DNA of 53,400 nt from Burkholderiaceae bacterium (GCA_030654805.1 JAURWR010000004.1:1-53400), one strand, 5' to 3'. Shown: positions 10,418 through 19,329, counted from the stretch's first letter. The notes: a model not told the origin generated them from the sequence alone. Numbers and translations are program-made.

Positions 10418-11389
10418 TCAGGCGGGCCGTCTCGCCTGACCCGCAGACCGCGACTCCGACCCCTGCCATGCACGCCAGTGTTCAAGCGCCTGACGCAGCG
10501 TGTTGACCTGCACATCCACGGTGTCCTCGATCACCCGCCCATAGCCGCCAGCCATCGACACCGCCACCGGAATGCGGCGATCCAGCGCGGCACCAAACAC
10601 CCGGCGATCGCGCTCGGCCAGTCCGCCCGTGGTGAGCTTCAGGCGACCCAGCCGATCGCCTTCGTGGGGGTCGGCACCGGCCAGGAAAAAGATCAGCCTC
10701 GGCAGGCCGTCTGCTTCGTGGTGTTGCCACAGCTGATCGAGAGCGAGGTCAAGCGCGGCCAGGTACTCGGTGTCACCGCAACCATCGGGCAGCTCGACGT
10801 CCAGATCGCTGGCTTCCTTGCGGAACGGGAAGTTGTTCGCACCGTGCATCGACAGCGTGTAGATCGTCGCGTCGTCGCGGCAAATCGCCGCCGTGCCGTT
10901 GCCCTGGTGCACATCGAGATCGACCACCGCGACGCGCAGAGGACGCTGGCTCGACTGCATCGATTCGACCTGCATCAGCCGCGCGGCCACCACCACATCG
11001 TTGAAGACGCAGAAGCCGCTGCCCCGGTCAGCATGCGCATGGTGGGTGCCACCGGCCAGATTGACCGACACGCCATGGGCCAGCGCCGAGCGCGCAGCCG
11101 CGATGCTGGCGCCAACCGAGCGGCGCGATCGCTCGACCATTGCAGGCGACCACGGAAACCCGATTTCTCGCTGCTGAGCCAGCGTCAGGTTGCCGGCGAC
11201 CACCGCATCGACATATCCCGGCGTGTGCGCCAACGTCAGCTCACTGTCGATGGCCGCTGGCGCTTCCGTCAGTTGGATCTCAGGCAGATCAGCTGCCACG
11301 CGGTCGCGCAGCATGCGGTACTTGAGCATCGGGAACCGGTGTCCCTCGGGCAGAGGCAAGACGAAATGATCGGAGTGAAAGGCCTGCAC
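10418..11389 (-). CDS. Histone-deacetylase-family zinc amidohydrolase
   Basis: Class II HDAC/acetoin-utilisation (AcuC/AphA) type deacetylase, 323 aa from the chosen start. Zinc-site motifs are intact: GGTHHAHADRGSGFCVFND (catalytic His pair), DLDVHQGNGT (metal ligands) and the distal AGADPHEGDRLG. Bacterial relatives deacetylate acetylpolyamines or acetyl-lysine; the substrate here is unknown. The homologue-like start is a GTG at 11389 (VQAFHSDHFVLPLPEGH), but no good ribosome binding site is adjacent and an ATG 30 codons upstream (11479) is in frame, so the start is uncertain. First gene of the amidohydrolase-rmuC-MFS set; divergent from phaP. Confidence 0.88.
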   Translation of the reverse strand: MQAFHSDHFVLPLPEGHRFPMLKYRMLRDRVAADLPEIQLTEAPAAIDSELTLAHTPGYVDAVVAGNLTLAQQREIGFPWSPAMVERSRRSVGASIAAARSALAHGVSVNLAGGTHHAHADRGSGFCVFNDVVVAARLMQVESMQSSQRPLRVAVVDLDVHQGNGTAAICRDDATIYTLSMHGANNFPFRKEASDLDVELPDGCGDTEYLAALDLALDQLWQHHEADGLPRLIFFLAGADPHEGDRLGRLKLTTGGLAERDRRVFGAALDRRIPVAVSMAGGYGRVIEDTVDVQVNTLRQALEHWRAWQGSESRSAGQARRPA

Positions 11390-11454
11390 CTTGTGGATTG
11401 TGAGGAAGGTGCAGTGATCCCGCCTCCGACGCCCGTTTAGAAAGGCCACCCTAG

Positions 11455-11470
11455 TTTTGCTGCAACGCAC
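11455..11470 (+). promoter_or_regulatory. PhaR-site candidate upstream of the phaP -35 box
   Basis: TTTTGCTGCAACGCAC at 11455-11470 recurs with a single inserted base in front of phaR (28443-28459, reverse strand). The overlapping GCACCAAAACCA at 11467-11478 fits, at 11 of 12 positions, the degenerate 12-mer GCAMMAAWTMMD that I recall for PhaR sites in Ralstonia eutropha. It abuts the -35 hexamer, a position suited to repression. Confidence 0.45.
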
Positions 11471-11479
11471 CAAAACCAC

Positions 11480-11507
11480 TTGCCAAGCAGATTCAACGTC
11501 CTATACT
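11480..11507 (+). promoter_or_regulatory. Sigma-70 promoter of phaP
   Basis: TTGCCA (11480-11485), 16-bp spacer, TATACT (11502-11507). It lies 125 bp upstream of the phasin start codon, with no gene between, so transcription would begin near 11514 and give a leader of about 115 nt. Confidence 0.65.
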
Positions 11508-11515
11508 CCATCCCA

Positions 11516-11536
11516 TGCTGCACTGCAACAAACGTT
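11516..11536 (+). promoter_or_regulatory. Second PhaR-site candidate at the phaP transcription start
   Basis: TGCTGCACTGCAACA begins at about 11516 and runs into GCAACAAACGTT (11525-11536). The TGCTGCA core is shared with the upstream site and with the phaR leader. The segment covers the predicted transcription start, so a bound repressor would block initiation. Assignment to PhaR is inference from motif sharing and from phasin biology. Confidence 0.4.
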
Positions 11537-11631
11537 GTGTTTCAGCTTAAACGTGTTGTATGGCACGGCCTTGAGCCAACCCACCTTCCCGCTCTTTCGC
11601 CGTCATGTTCCCCCACCTCCAGGAGATAACC

Positions 11632-12180
11632 ATGTTGACCGCAGAACAATTGATCGCCGCCCAAAAGTCCAACCTTGAGACCCTGTTCGGCCTGACCGCC
11701 AAGGCATTCGAAGGCGTCGAGAAACTCGTCGAGCTGAACTTGCAAGTGGCCAAGGCCGCGATGGGTGAAGCCGCCGAATCGACCCAGGCTGCCCTGTCCG
11801 CCAAGGACGCGCAAGAACTGCTGGCGCTGCAAACCGCGCTGCTGCAACCTGCTGCCGAGAAGGCTGCCGCTTACAGCCGTCACCTGTACGACATCGCCAC
11901 CTCGACGACGTCCGAGATGACCAAGGCTGCAGAAGCCACCGCTGCTGACGCGCAAAAGAAGTTCATGGCCGTGGTCGACACCGCTGTCAAGAATGCTCCG
12001 GCCGGCAGCGAGAACGCTGTGGCGCTGGTCAAGTCAGCCGTCGCCGCTGCCAACAACGCCTACGAAAGCGTTCACAAGGCGTCCAAGCAAGCCGTCGAAG
12101 TGGCCGAAGCCAACTTCCAGGCGATGAGCAACACGGCTGTCAAGGCCGCCGCTGCGAGCAAGCCGAAGCGCGCCGCCTGA
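11632..12180 (+). CDS. phaP: Phasin (PHA granule-associated protein)
   Basis: 182-aa, Ala-rich, helical amphipathic protein that coats polyhydroxyalkanoate granules, limits their size and stimulates PHA synthesis. It has the typical PhaP start [20 protein letters not shown], a central phasin helix region ([18 protein letters not shown]) and a Lys/Ala-rich tail ending KPKRAA. The ATG at 11632 has AGGAGAT 5 bases upstream; the in-frame ATG at 11605 lacks this. A consensus-like promoter and candidate PhaR sites lie upstream and a strong terminator downstream, so it is probably monocistronic. Its repressor gene phaR is about 16 kb away in the same window. Confidence 0.94.
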   Translation: MLTAEQLIAAQKSNLETLFGLTAKAFEGVEKLVELNLQVAKAAMGEAAESTQAALSAKDAQELLALQTALLQPAAEKAAAYSRHLYDIATSTTSEMTKAAEATAADAQKKFMAVVDTAVKNAPAGSENAVALVKSAVAAANNAYESVHKASKQAVEVAEANFQAMSNTAVKAAAASKPKRAA

Positions 12181-12233
12181 ATCTCGTCCAGGTGCTGAAG
12201 GTCTTGGGCTTCGTGCCTGAGACGTCAGACTCC

Positions 12234-12268
12234 AAGGGCCCGGTCTCACGACCGGGCCCTTTCTTTTT
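12234..12268 (+). terminator. Intrinsic terminator of phaP
   Basis: Perfect 12-bp stem AAGGGCCCGGTC / GACCGGGCCCTT with a 4-nt TCAC loop, followed by TCTTTTTG. It lies 54 bp downstream of the phasin stop. Confidence 0.9.
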
Positions 12269-12414
12269 GTCGTGCGACGGTGAGGGTGATTGCCGTGGCG
12301 TTCACCATCTGCCTGTTCGGGCAGGTGCCTGCAGGCAGTGCGACCGCAGGGTCAATCAGTCGACACGACCACGCTGATCGATACTGGGCGATCCGACCAC
12401 AACGAGAAGACCCG

Positions 12415-12774
12415 ATGCAAATCCTCCTCAACACCGATCCGCACGTCAACGGCAGCCATGGCATGGCCGAGCACCTGGAGACCGTCGTGAAGGATGCGAT
12501 GGGGCGCTTCGCCGACCACATCACGCGGGTCGAGGCGCACCTCACCGATGCGAACAGCCATGCCAAGACCACGCCCGACGATATTCACTGCACACTGGAA
12601 GCCCGACTGGTCGGCATGGAGCCGGTGGTGGTGAAGGACCACGCAGGCACCGCCCACCAGGCCATCCATGGCGCGGTGGTCAAGCTCAAGCGAGCGGTGA
12701 CGACAGCGCTGGAAAAGCACGATTCACGGCGTGGAACGACGCCGCCGACCGAGATCGATCCCGACGCGGCTTGA
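12415..12774 (+). CDS. HPF/RaiA-family ribosome-associated protein
   Basis: 119 aa. Begins MQILLNTDPHVNGSHGMAEH and shows the beta-alpha-beta pattern of the S30AE/HPF fold (RFADHITRVEAHLTDANSH, then CTLEARLVGMEPVVVKD). Proteins of this family bind 30S subunits and stabilise inactive ribosomes in stationary phase; this one lacks the C-terminal dimerisation domain of long HPF and has a 15-residue polar tail instead. The start at 12415 follows GAGAAG; upstream in-frame ATGs would add out-of-family sequence and lie next to the phaP terminator. Whether it really binds ribosomes is not shown by sequence alone. Confidence 0.82.
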   Translation: MQILLNTDPHVNGSHGMAEHLETVVKDAMGRFADHITRVEAHLTDANSHAKTTPDDIHCTLEARLVGMEPVVVKDHAGTAHQAIHGAVVKLKRAVTTALEKHDSRRGTTPPTEIDPDAA

Positions 12775-12915
12775 CGCTGATCGCGGCGGCACGGGACTGT
12801 CACGCCGCCACGTCGGCTTGCCGTTGACGCTGCGGCGGAAGGTTCCTTGCGGCAACGCCATCCACGGGGACCCGGCTTGAATCCAAACCGACACCACCGA
12901 TCACCGAGGTCGACC

Positions 12916-13251
12916 ATGAGATCACGCGACAAGGCCGTTCCCGCACTCCGCTCCCTCTGGCTCTCAGCCATCTTGCTGACCAGTGGCGGGCCCGTCCTGG
13001 CCAATCAGGCGCTGGCTCGCAAGCACGGTTGCCTAGGCTGCCACGCCGTGGCCACCCAACTGGTCGGACCGGCTTACCAGACGGTGGCGGAGAAATACAG
13101 CGGCGACAAGCAAGCGCTGGCCACGCTGGTGCGGAAAATCCGCGAAGGCGGCAGCGGTCAGTGGGGCGACATGACCATGCCGCCACAGCCGCAAGTCTCC
13201 TCGGTCGACGCCAAGCGCCTGGCTGCGTGGATCCTGAGCGGTGCCCGGTGA
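12916..13251 (+). CDS. Periplasmic monohaem cytochrome c (c-551/c5 type)
   Basis: 111 aa. The signal peptide (about residues 1-29, cleavage after VLA) is followed by a haem-binding CLGCH at 39-43 and the axial Met in MTMPPQ near residue 90, the arrangement of class I c-551-like cytochromes. The protein should shuttle electrons in the periplasm. It starts at the ATG at 12916 after GAGG. Its position just before the hemerythrin and GMC dehydrogenase genes makes it a possible electron acceptor of that dehydrogenase, but it is not in the same transcription unit because the hemerythrin gene intervenes on the other strand. Confidence 0.9.
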   Translation: MRSRDKAVPALRSLWLSAILLTSGGPVLANQALARKHGCLGCHAVATQLVGPAYQTVAEKYSGDKQALATLVRKIREGGSGQWGDMTMPPQPQVSSVDAKRLAAWILSGAR

Positions 13252-13338
13252 ACCGGTACACCGCACGCTCCACGGCGAGACACCCTGCCCTCGAAAATTC
13301 AAACCCGGCCTGACCCCTCCGCCAGACGGCAGTCAGCT

Positions 13339-13896
13339 TCAGTCAGGCGCGGTGGCATCCGCCAGCAACTGCGCACGCATCACCCGGTAGGTCAGACCGA
13401 CCTCGGCTCCGAACAACGGGTCGGGCGCCGATGGAACCGCGTCTGCGACTGCTTTCCAGTCGCTTTCCGTCAACAGGCGCGCGGCGGCCGGCAAGACCTG
13501 CGACTCCTCCGACTCGATGTGCGCGCGGTAATAGACCAGGTAGGTCGCCGCTGCACTCTCCAGGGCCTCGCGGCTGATGACGCCGTCATTCAGCACGCAG
13601 ACCAGCAGTTCGTGGAATGAACTTCCCACGTTATCGATGACCCGGTGCTCATGCGCCAGACGCTTGACCAGCGGGGCCAACGTCGGATCGCGCTTGGCGA
13701 GGAGGGAAAAAGCGACATCCTCGCGCTGGTGATGCTGGCAGGCTGAGTACTCTTTCAGATACTGGACGATGTCTGCAATCAGGTCGTAGTCGGGATCGCC
13801 GCCGTCGTGAAACGCCGTCATCTCTGCGGCAAGGTAGTCGAGCAGGCGAGCGAACTGGGCGTGCTCGTCATGCCACTTCTTGATCGGGCCCTTCAT
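13339..13896 (-). CDS. Hemerythrin HHE-domain protein
   Basis: 185-aa four-helix cytoplasmic protein. The di-iron ligand pattern is visible in helices: KKWHDEHAQF, CQHHQRED, LAHEHRVI and YYRAHIESEESQVLP. Members bind O2 or NO, or buffer iron. The ATG at 13896 sits 5 bases after AGGGAGG; the ATG directly upstream (13899) is too close to that site. Convergent to the cytochrome c gene and divergent from the dehydrogenase operon. No partner defines its role. Confidence 0.88.
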   Translation of the reverse strand: MKGPIKKWHDEHAQFARLLDYLAAEMTAFHDGGDPDYDLIADIVQYLKEYSACQHHQREDVAFSLLAKRDPTLAPLVKRLAHEHRVIDNVGSSFHELLVCVLNDGVISREALESAAATYLVYYRAHIESEESQVLPAAARLLTESDWKAVADAVPSAPDPLFGAEVGLTYRVMRAQLLADATAPD

Positions 13897-14173
13897 CATC
13901 GCCTCCCTGTAGGTCGTGTCTGCTCGGTGCGCCGAGTCGATTCTTCGCTGATGCGGCTGGTGCCGATTGATCTGGATCACATGTGCGTTTCCGACACGGC
14001 AATCGGCGGGCGGATTCGGGCGGGCGACTCGCATCTCAGTCGCAGGCAACGGGCCGAGTACTTTCCCTGAGGGTCTTCCCGGCAGGCCATTTCCGGTCCA
14101 CTCCGGTGCAACACTTCGAGCGCCCGGGGATTCCGAAAGCCCCGACCAGAACCCAACGAACAGGAGATCAACC

Positions 14174-14800
14174 ATGCGTGTGATTCGCATCGAGTCGCCA
14201 ACGCTGGAGAGCGCCGAGACGCTCGCTTGCACCGACGAGAACGGCCAGGTTCCCAGGCTCGACCTGCCTCTGGCCCGGCGCGAATTCTTGAAGGGCTCGG
14301 GCATCCTGATGGGCACCATTGCAGCCACCTCCGTGCTGGCGGCGCTGGCGCCATCTCCGGTGTGGGCACTGGAGCTGGCGCATCTCAGCAAGGCAGAGGG
14401 CGAAACGCTGATGGCAATGGGCCGCGTTCTGTACCCACACAAGAAGCTGCCCGATGCGGTCTACGCGCTGCTCGCGAAAGACCTCGACGGAAAGGCCGAC
14501 GCGGATCCGATGCTGCGTGACGGCATCGGCGCTCTGAATCAGGCTGCGGGCGGCAGTTTCGTCAAGGCGTCGGCCGCGAGGAAGCTCAGCATCGTCAAGG
14601 CCATCGAAGGCACACCGTTCTTCAACACCGTGCGCGGGCAATGCGTGACCTCGCTGTACGACAACGACATGGCATATGCCGTCTTCGGCTACCCGGGCTC
14701 AGCCTGGGAAAAAGGTGGCTACATCACGCGCGGGTTCCAGGATCTGAAGTGGCTGCCCGCGCCGCCAGCGAAAGCCAGTCCGCCGCCGTTCTTCGGCTGA
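14174..14800 (+). CDS. Tat-signal small subunit of a GMC dehydrogenase
   Basis: 208 aa. The Tat motif RREFLKGSG lies near residues 36-44 followed by a hydrophobic stretch ending WALE, an unusually long n-region. The remainder resembles the small (gamma) subunit of membrane-associated gluconate/fructose/sorbitol dehydrogenases, which carries the export signal for the flavoprotein subunit. The ATG at 14174 has AGGAGAT 5 bases upstream. The GMC gene begins 72 bp downstream. The family call is by context and general look; confidence is moderate. Confidence 0.78.
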   Translation: MRVIRIESPTLESAETLACTDENGQVPRLDLPLARREFLKGSGILMGTIAATSVLAALAPSPVWALELAHLSKAEGETLMAMGRVLYPHKKLPDAVYALLAKDLDGKADADPMLRDGIGALNQAAGGSFVKASAARKLSIVKAIEGTPFFNTVRGQCVTSLYDNDMAYAVFGYPGSAWEKGGYITRGFQDLKWLPAPPAKASPPPFFG

Positions 14801-14872
14801 TGCGCTTCGGCCAGCGGCCGGCGCACTGACATGAACTGACAAGAAAACACCCGAAGAATCGCAGGAGACAAG

Positions 14873-16441
14873 ATGGCGAAGTTCGACAACAACGACGACT
14901 CCGTGGTCGTCATCATCGGGTCGGGGGCCGGCGGCGGCACGCTGGCCAACGAGTTGTGCCAGAAGGGCATCAAGGTCGTCGTGCTCGAAGCGGGCGCCAT
15001 GCAATCGACCGCCAAGTTCATCAACGACGAATGGAAGTCGTTCAGCCAGCTGGCCTGGCTGGACCCGCGCACCACCTCGGGCAGCTGGCGCGTCGCCAAG
15101 GACTTCGCCGGCCTGCCGGCCTGGATCTGCAAGACGGTCGGCGGCACCACCACGCACTGGGCCGGCGCGTCGCTGCGCCTGCAGGAGCACGAGTTCAAGG
15201 TGCGCACCACCTACGGCGAGATCCAGGGTGCCAACCTGATGGACTGGCCGGTGACGCTGAAGGAACTGGAGCCCTACTACGCGCGTGCCGAGGACAAGAT
15301 GGGCGTGACCCGCACCCACGGCATCCCGGGGCTGCCGGGCAACAACAATTTCAAAGTGATGCACGCCGGCGCCACGAAGCTCGGCTATCAGGAAGTTCAC
15401 ACCGGCAACATGGCCATCAACAGCCAACCGCGCGACGGCCGAGGCCGCTGCATGCAGCTCGGTTTCTGCTTCCAGGGATGCAAGAGCGGCGCCAAGTGGA
15501 GCACGCTCTACACCGAGCTGCCCAAGGCCGAGAAGACCGGCAACATGGACCTGCGGCCCGAGTCGCATGTGTCACGCATCGAGCACGACGACAAGGGCAA
15601 GGTGACGGGCGTCGTCTACTTCGACAAGGACGGCGTCGAACAGCGGCAGAAGGCGCGCATCGTCTGCGTCGCCGGCAACTCGATCGAGACGCCGCGCCTG
15701 CTGCTGTTGTCGGCCTCGAAGCTGTACAAGGACGGCCTGGCGAATGGATCAGGGCAAGTGGGCCGCAACTACATGCGCCACATGACCGGCTCGGTGTACG
15801 GCATGTTCAAGCAGCCGGTGCACATGTACCGCGGCACGACGATGGCCGGCATCATCCGCGACGAAGCTCGCCACGACACCCGACGCGGCTTCGCCGGCGG
15901 CTACGAGATGGAGACACTGTCCCTCGGCATCCCGTTCATGGCGGCGTTCCTGAACCCGGGCGGCTGGGGCGCCGAGTTCGCCGACTACATGGACAACTAC
16001 ACCCGGCTGGCTGGCATGTGGCTGGTCGGCGAAGACATGCCGCGCGAGACCAACCGCGTCACGCTGAACACCAACGTCAAGGACAAGTGGGGCAACGCTG
16101 TGCCCAACGTCCATTACGACGATCACGAGAACGACATCGCGATGCGCGAACACGCTTTCCGCCAGGGCCAGCGTGTCTACGAGGCCGCCGGGGCGATCAA
16201 GTCGTTCCGCACCCCACCCTACCCGTCGACGCACAACCTCGGCACCTGCCGCATGGGCGCATCGGCGAAAGACAGCGTGTGCAACGCGCACGGGCAGACG
16301 CACGACATCGCCAACCTGTTCATCAGCGACGGCAGCCAGTTCACCACCGGTGGAGCGGAAAATCCGACGCTGACGATCGTCACCCTCGCCATCCGCCAGG
16401 CCGACTACATCGCCCAGCAGATGACGGCGCGCAGCATCTGA
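14873..16441 (+). CDS. GMC-family FAD-dependent dehydrogenase, large subunit
   Basis: 522 aa. FAD-binding GSGAGGG (glycines 16, 18, 21) near the N-terminus; GTTTHWAGASLR and the C-terminal THNLGTCRMG with His454 as probable catalytic base; TGGAENPTLTI near the end. It oxidises an alcohol or sugar carbon and passes electrons to a carrier rather than O2 (family knowledge for enzymes with a Tat small subunit). It has no signal peptide and is expected to be co-exported with the product of the preceding gene. GCAGGAGAC precedes the ATG. No triheme cytochrome subunit gene is present, unlike the classical three-subunit gluconate dehydrogenase. Confidence 0.88.
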   Translation: MAKFDNNDDSVVVIIGSGAGGGTLANELCQKGIKVVVLEAGAMQSTAKFINDEWKSFSQLAWLDPRTTSGSWRVAKDFAGLPAWICKTVGGTTTHWAGASLRLQEHEFKVRTTYGEIQGANLMDWPVTLKELEPYYARAEDKMGVTRTHGIPGLPGNNNFKVMHAGATKLGYQEVHTGNMAINSQPRDGRGRCMQLGFCFQGCKSGAKWSTLYTELPKAEKTGNMDLRPESHVSRIEHDDKGKVTGVVYFDKDGVEQRQKARIVCVAGNSIETPRLLLLSASKLYKDGLANGSGQVGRNYMRHMTGSVYGMFKQPVHMYRGTTMAGIIRDEARHDTRRGFAGGYEMETLSLGIPFMAAFLNPGGWGAEFADYMDNYTRLAGMWLVGEDMPRETNRVTLNTNVKDKWGNAVPNVHYDDHENDIAMREHAFRQGQRVYEAAGAIKSFRTPPYPSTHNLGTCRMGASAKDSVCNAHGQTHDIANLFISDGSQFTTGGAENPTLTIVTLAIRQADYIAQQMTARSI

Positions 16442-16496
16442 CACCCGGCGCAGCTGCGGACCGCCGGCTCCACCCATCGACCTTCAGGATCTGACC

Positions 16497-17033
16497 ATGA
16501 GCTTCACCACCGAGAACCACCCCGGCGTCTGCGCCGAGCCCAGTGCGGCATCCAACGGCTTCGTCCTCAACCACAGCATGCTGCGCGTCAAGGACCCGGC
16601 CGTCTCGCTGGACTTCTACACCCGCGTGTTCGGCATGCGCGTGCTGCGCAAGCTCGACTTCCCCGAGATGAAGTTCTCGCTGTACTTCCTGCATCGGGCC
16701 CCGGCCGACCAGACACCGCCCGAAGACGTCGGCGAGCGCACCGCGTGGACGTTCGCGCAGCGCGGCATCCTGGAGCTGACGCACAACTGGGGCACCGAAG
16801 CCGACCCGGCCTTCAAGTACCACGACGGCAACGCGCAGCCGCAGGGCTTCGGCCACATCTGCTTCTCGGTGCCCGACCTCGACGCAGCGGTGGCGTGGTT
16901 CGACGAGAACCAAATCACCTACGTGAAGCGCCCCGAGCAGGGCAAGATGAAAGACGTCGCCTTCATCAAGGACCCGGACGGCTACTGGATCGAGATCGTC
17001 GAGCCGGGGCGGTTGAAGAACCTGGGGCGCTGA
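16497..17033 (+). CDS. gloA: Glyoxalase I (lactoylglutathione lyase), long eukaryote-like form
   Basis: 178 aa. Converts the hemithioacetal of methylglyoxal and glutathione to S-lactoylglutathione. The sequence follows the human-type long GLO1 layout (MLRVKD, SLDFYTRVFGM, MKFSLYFL, LELTHNWGTE, DPDGYWIEIVEP). Predicted metal ligands are His26, Glu93, His120 and Glu166; the first aligns with a Gln in the human zinc enzyme. It starts 55 bp after the GMC stop and could be cotranscribed with it. A short, E. coli-like GloA is encoded at 49997. Confidence 0.93.
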   Translation: MSFTTENHPGVCAEPSAASNGFVLNHSMLRVKDPAVSLDFYTRVFGMRVLRKLDFPEMKFSLYFLHRAPADQTPPEDVGERTAWTFAQRGILELTHNWGTEADPAFKYHDGNAQPQGFGHICFSVPDLDAAVAWFDENQITYVKRPEQGKMKDVAFIKDPDGYWIEIVEPGRLKNLGR

Positions 17034-17068
17034 ACCGCGACTCGTTGCGCAGCCCGGCGGTCGATCCG

Positions 17069-17689
17069 TCAGCCGCGCAGCGGCCATCGTCCCAGCCACT
17101 CATGGCGGGTCCGGCCGACGTGGCTGTGGACCAGAACGAACTCCCGTGCGGTCCAGCGGATCGGTTCGATGGCGAATTCAGCCACGTGGCGGTCGTCATA
17201 CAGCAGCGTCATGTGGGCCACTGCGCTGATCCGGGTGCGAATCCCCCTACCCACCATCGCCTCACCGAGGGCCTGCCAGAACGGCGACAGCGACGTGGCG
17301 GGGCCGTCGTCACCGCGCAGCACGAAGGCGCCACTTCCCGGGAAACTCTGGGCGCGGTCGAAGGCAAGCTCGAACGGTGGCGCCACGATCGATGCCGCCG
17401 CCTCCTTGCCGGCCTCGATGAACGATGGCAGTGGTTCGGTTTCAGCCGCGCCCAGGGCCAGCAGCGTGACATGCAAACGCATCACGTCGAGCAACCGACC
17501 CGTCAAACCTTCCTGCCGGCGCAAATCCGCCGCGAGGCGGGCCAGCCGTTCGGCGTCGGCAGCGGGTGGAAACAGCGCAAAGAACAGGCTGTGGTGCACC
17601 GGAGGGCGCGGAGGTCTGCCATTCGGCGCTCGCCTCGGAGGCGGTGCTGGCACCGGATCGAACCCGGGCAGATCGAACTGATCAGGCAT
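17069..17689 (-). CDS. thpR: RNA 2',3'-cyclic phosphodiesterase / 2'-5' RNA ligase
   Basis: 206 aa of the 2H phosphoesterase superfamily. Both HxT motifs are present: LHVTLLAL (about residue 68) and AHMTLLYD (about 160). A Pro/Arg-rich N-terminal extension of about 30 residues precedes the fold (starting FFALFPPA). It lies 29 bp downstream of guaA on the same strand and is probably its cotranscribed partner. Biological substrate unknown for most bacterial members. Confidence 0.9.
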   Translation of the reverse strand: MPDQFDLPGFDPVPAPPPRRAPNGRPPRPPVHHSLFFALFPPAADAERLARLAADLRRQEGLTGRLLDVMRLHVTLLALGAAETEPLPSFIEAGKEAAASIVAPPFELAFDRAQSFPGSGAFVLRGDDGPATSLSPFWQALGEAMVGRGIRTRISAVAHMTLLYDDRHVAEFAIEPIRWTAREFVLVHSHVGRTRHEWLGRWPLRG

Positions 17690-17718
17690 GCGATCGGTGC
17701 GAGCTCACCAGGTGCTCG

Positions 17719-19329
17719 CTACTCCCACTCGATCGTCGCCGGCGGCTTGCTGCTGACGTCGTAGGTCACCCGGTTGATGCCCCGCACCTCGTTGATGATG
17801 CGGCTGCTGACTTTCTTGAGCAGCGCATACGGCAGCTCGGCCCAGTCGGCGGTCATGAAATCACTGGTCTGCACCGCGCGCAGCGCGACCACGTAGTCGT
17901 AGGTGCGGCCGTCGCCCATCACGCCGACGCTCTTGACCGGCAGGAAAACGGCGAAGGCTTGGCTGGTCAGGTCGTACCAGCTCTTGCCGGTGGCTTCGTC
18001 CTTGAAGTTGTGCAGTTCCTGGATGAAGATGTCGTCGGCACGGCGCAGCAGGTCGGCGTAATCCTTCTTGATTTCGCCGAGGATGCGCACGCCGAGGCCC
18101 GGGCCCGGGAACGGATGCCGGTAGACCATGCCGGGCGGCAGGCCGAGCGCGACGCCGAGTTCGCGCACCTCGTCCTTGAACAGGTCGCGCAGCGGCTCCA
18201 GCAGCTTCAGGCCGAGTTGTTCCGGCAGGCCACCGACGTTGTGGTGGCTCTTGATCGTGACGGCCTTCTTGCTCTTGGCGCCACCGGACTCGATCACATC
18301 CGGGTAGATCGTGCCCTGTGCCAGCCACTTGGCGCCCTTCGCTCCCGCGCTGGTGAGCTTGGCCGCCTCCTGCTTGAACACGGTGACGAACTCGCCGCCG
18401 ATGATCTTGCGCTTGGCCTCGGGATCGCTGACGCCGGCCAGCTTGCCGAGGAACAGCTCGCTCGCGTCGACGCGGATCACCTTCGCGTGCAACCGGCCGA
18501 CGAACATGTCCATCACCAGGTCGCCCTCGTTGAGACGCAGCAGGCCGTGATCGACGAACACGCAAGTCAGTTGGTCGCCGATCGCGCGGTGGATCAGCGC
18601 CGCAGCCACCGACGAATCGACGCCGCCCGACAGCCCGAGGATGACTTCCTCGTCGCCGACCTGCTCGCGAATCTTCGCGACCGCTTCGGCGATGTGGTCG
18701 CGCATCACCCAGTCGGCCTTCGCGCCGCAGATGCCGCGCACGAAGCGGTCGAGGATGGCCTGGCCCTGCTGGGTGTGCGTGACCTCGGGGTGGAACTGCA
18801 CCGCGTAGAAGTGGCGCGCCTCGTCGGCCATGCCGGCGATCGGGCAGCTGTCGGTGCTGGCCATCAGCTTGAAACCGGGAGGCAGTTCGGTGACCTTGTC
18901 GCCGTGGCTCATCCAGACATTCAGCATGCCGGCGCCATCCGACGTCGTGAAGTCGGCGATGTCTTTCAGCAGCGCGGTGTGGCCGCGTGCGCGCACCGCG
19001 GCGAAGCCGAACTCGCGCTGGTGACCGCTCTCGACCTTGCCGCCCAACTGGTGCGCCATCGTTTGCATGCCGTAGCAGATGCCGAGCACCGGCACGCCGA
19101 GTTCGAACACCGCCTGCGGCGCCTTGTCGGTCGTGTCCTCGTAGACGCTCGCGTGGCTGCCGGACAGGATCACGCCCTTGAGCGAGCCGTCCTTCGCATA
19201 GTCGCGGATCCACGCGTCGGTGACATCGCACGGGTGCACTTCGCTGAGCACATGCGCTTCGCGCACGCGGCGCGCGATCAATTGGGTGACCTGCGAGCCG
19301 AAATCGAGGATGAGGATCTTGTCGTGCAT
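17719..19329 (-). CDS. guaA: GMP synthase (glutamine-hydrolysing)
   Basis: 536 aa. Converts XMP to GMP using ATP and glutamine. The class I glutamine amidotransferase domain (about 1-195) has nucleophile Cys85 in GICYGMQ and downstream FHPEVTH; the ATP-pyrophosphatase P-loop [10 protein letters not shown] follows, then the dimerisation domain, and the C-terminus ends PPATIEWE, as in all GuaA. It sits 39 bp downstream of the MFS gene in the guaB-MFS-guaA-thpR set. Confidence 0.98.
   Translation of the reverse strand: MHDKILILDFGSQVTQLIARRVREAHVLSEVHPCDVTDAWIRDYAKDGSLKGVILSGSHASVYEDTTDKAPQAVFELGVPVLGICYGMQTMAHQLGGKVESGHQREFGFAAVRARGHTALLKDIADFTTSDGAGMLNVWMSHGDKVTELPPGFKLMASTDSCPIAGMADEARHFYAVQFHPEVTHTQQGQAILDRFVRGICGAKADWVMRDHIAEAVAKIREQVGDEEVILGLSGGVDSSVAAALIHRAIGDQLTCVFVDHGLLRLNEGDLVMDMFVGRLHAKVIRVDASELFLGKLAGVSDPEAKRKIIGGEFVTVFKQEAAKLTSAGAKGAKWLAQGTIYPDVIESGGAKSKKAVTIKSHHNVGGLPEQLGLKLLEPLRDLFKDEVRELGVALGLPPGMVYRHPFPGPGLGVRILGEIKKDYADLLRRADDIFIQELHNFKDEATGKSWYDLTSQAFAVFLPVKSVGVMGDGRTYDYVVALRAVQTSDFMTADWAELPYALLKKVSSRIINEVRGINRVTYDVSSKPPATIEWE

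Noticed and set aside
17640-17670. tRNA T-loop-like GATCGAACCCGG string
   Set aside because: It lies inside the thpR coding sequence and no acceptor stem or anticodon arm can be formed around it.
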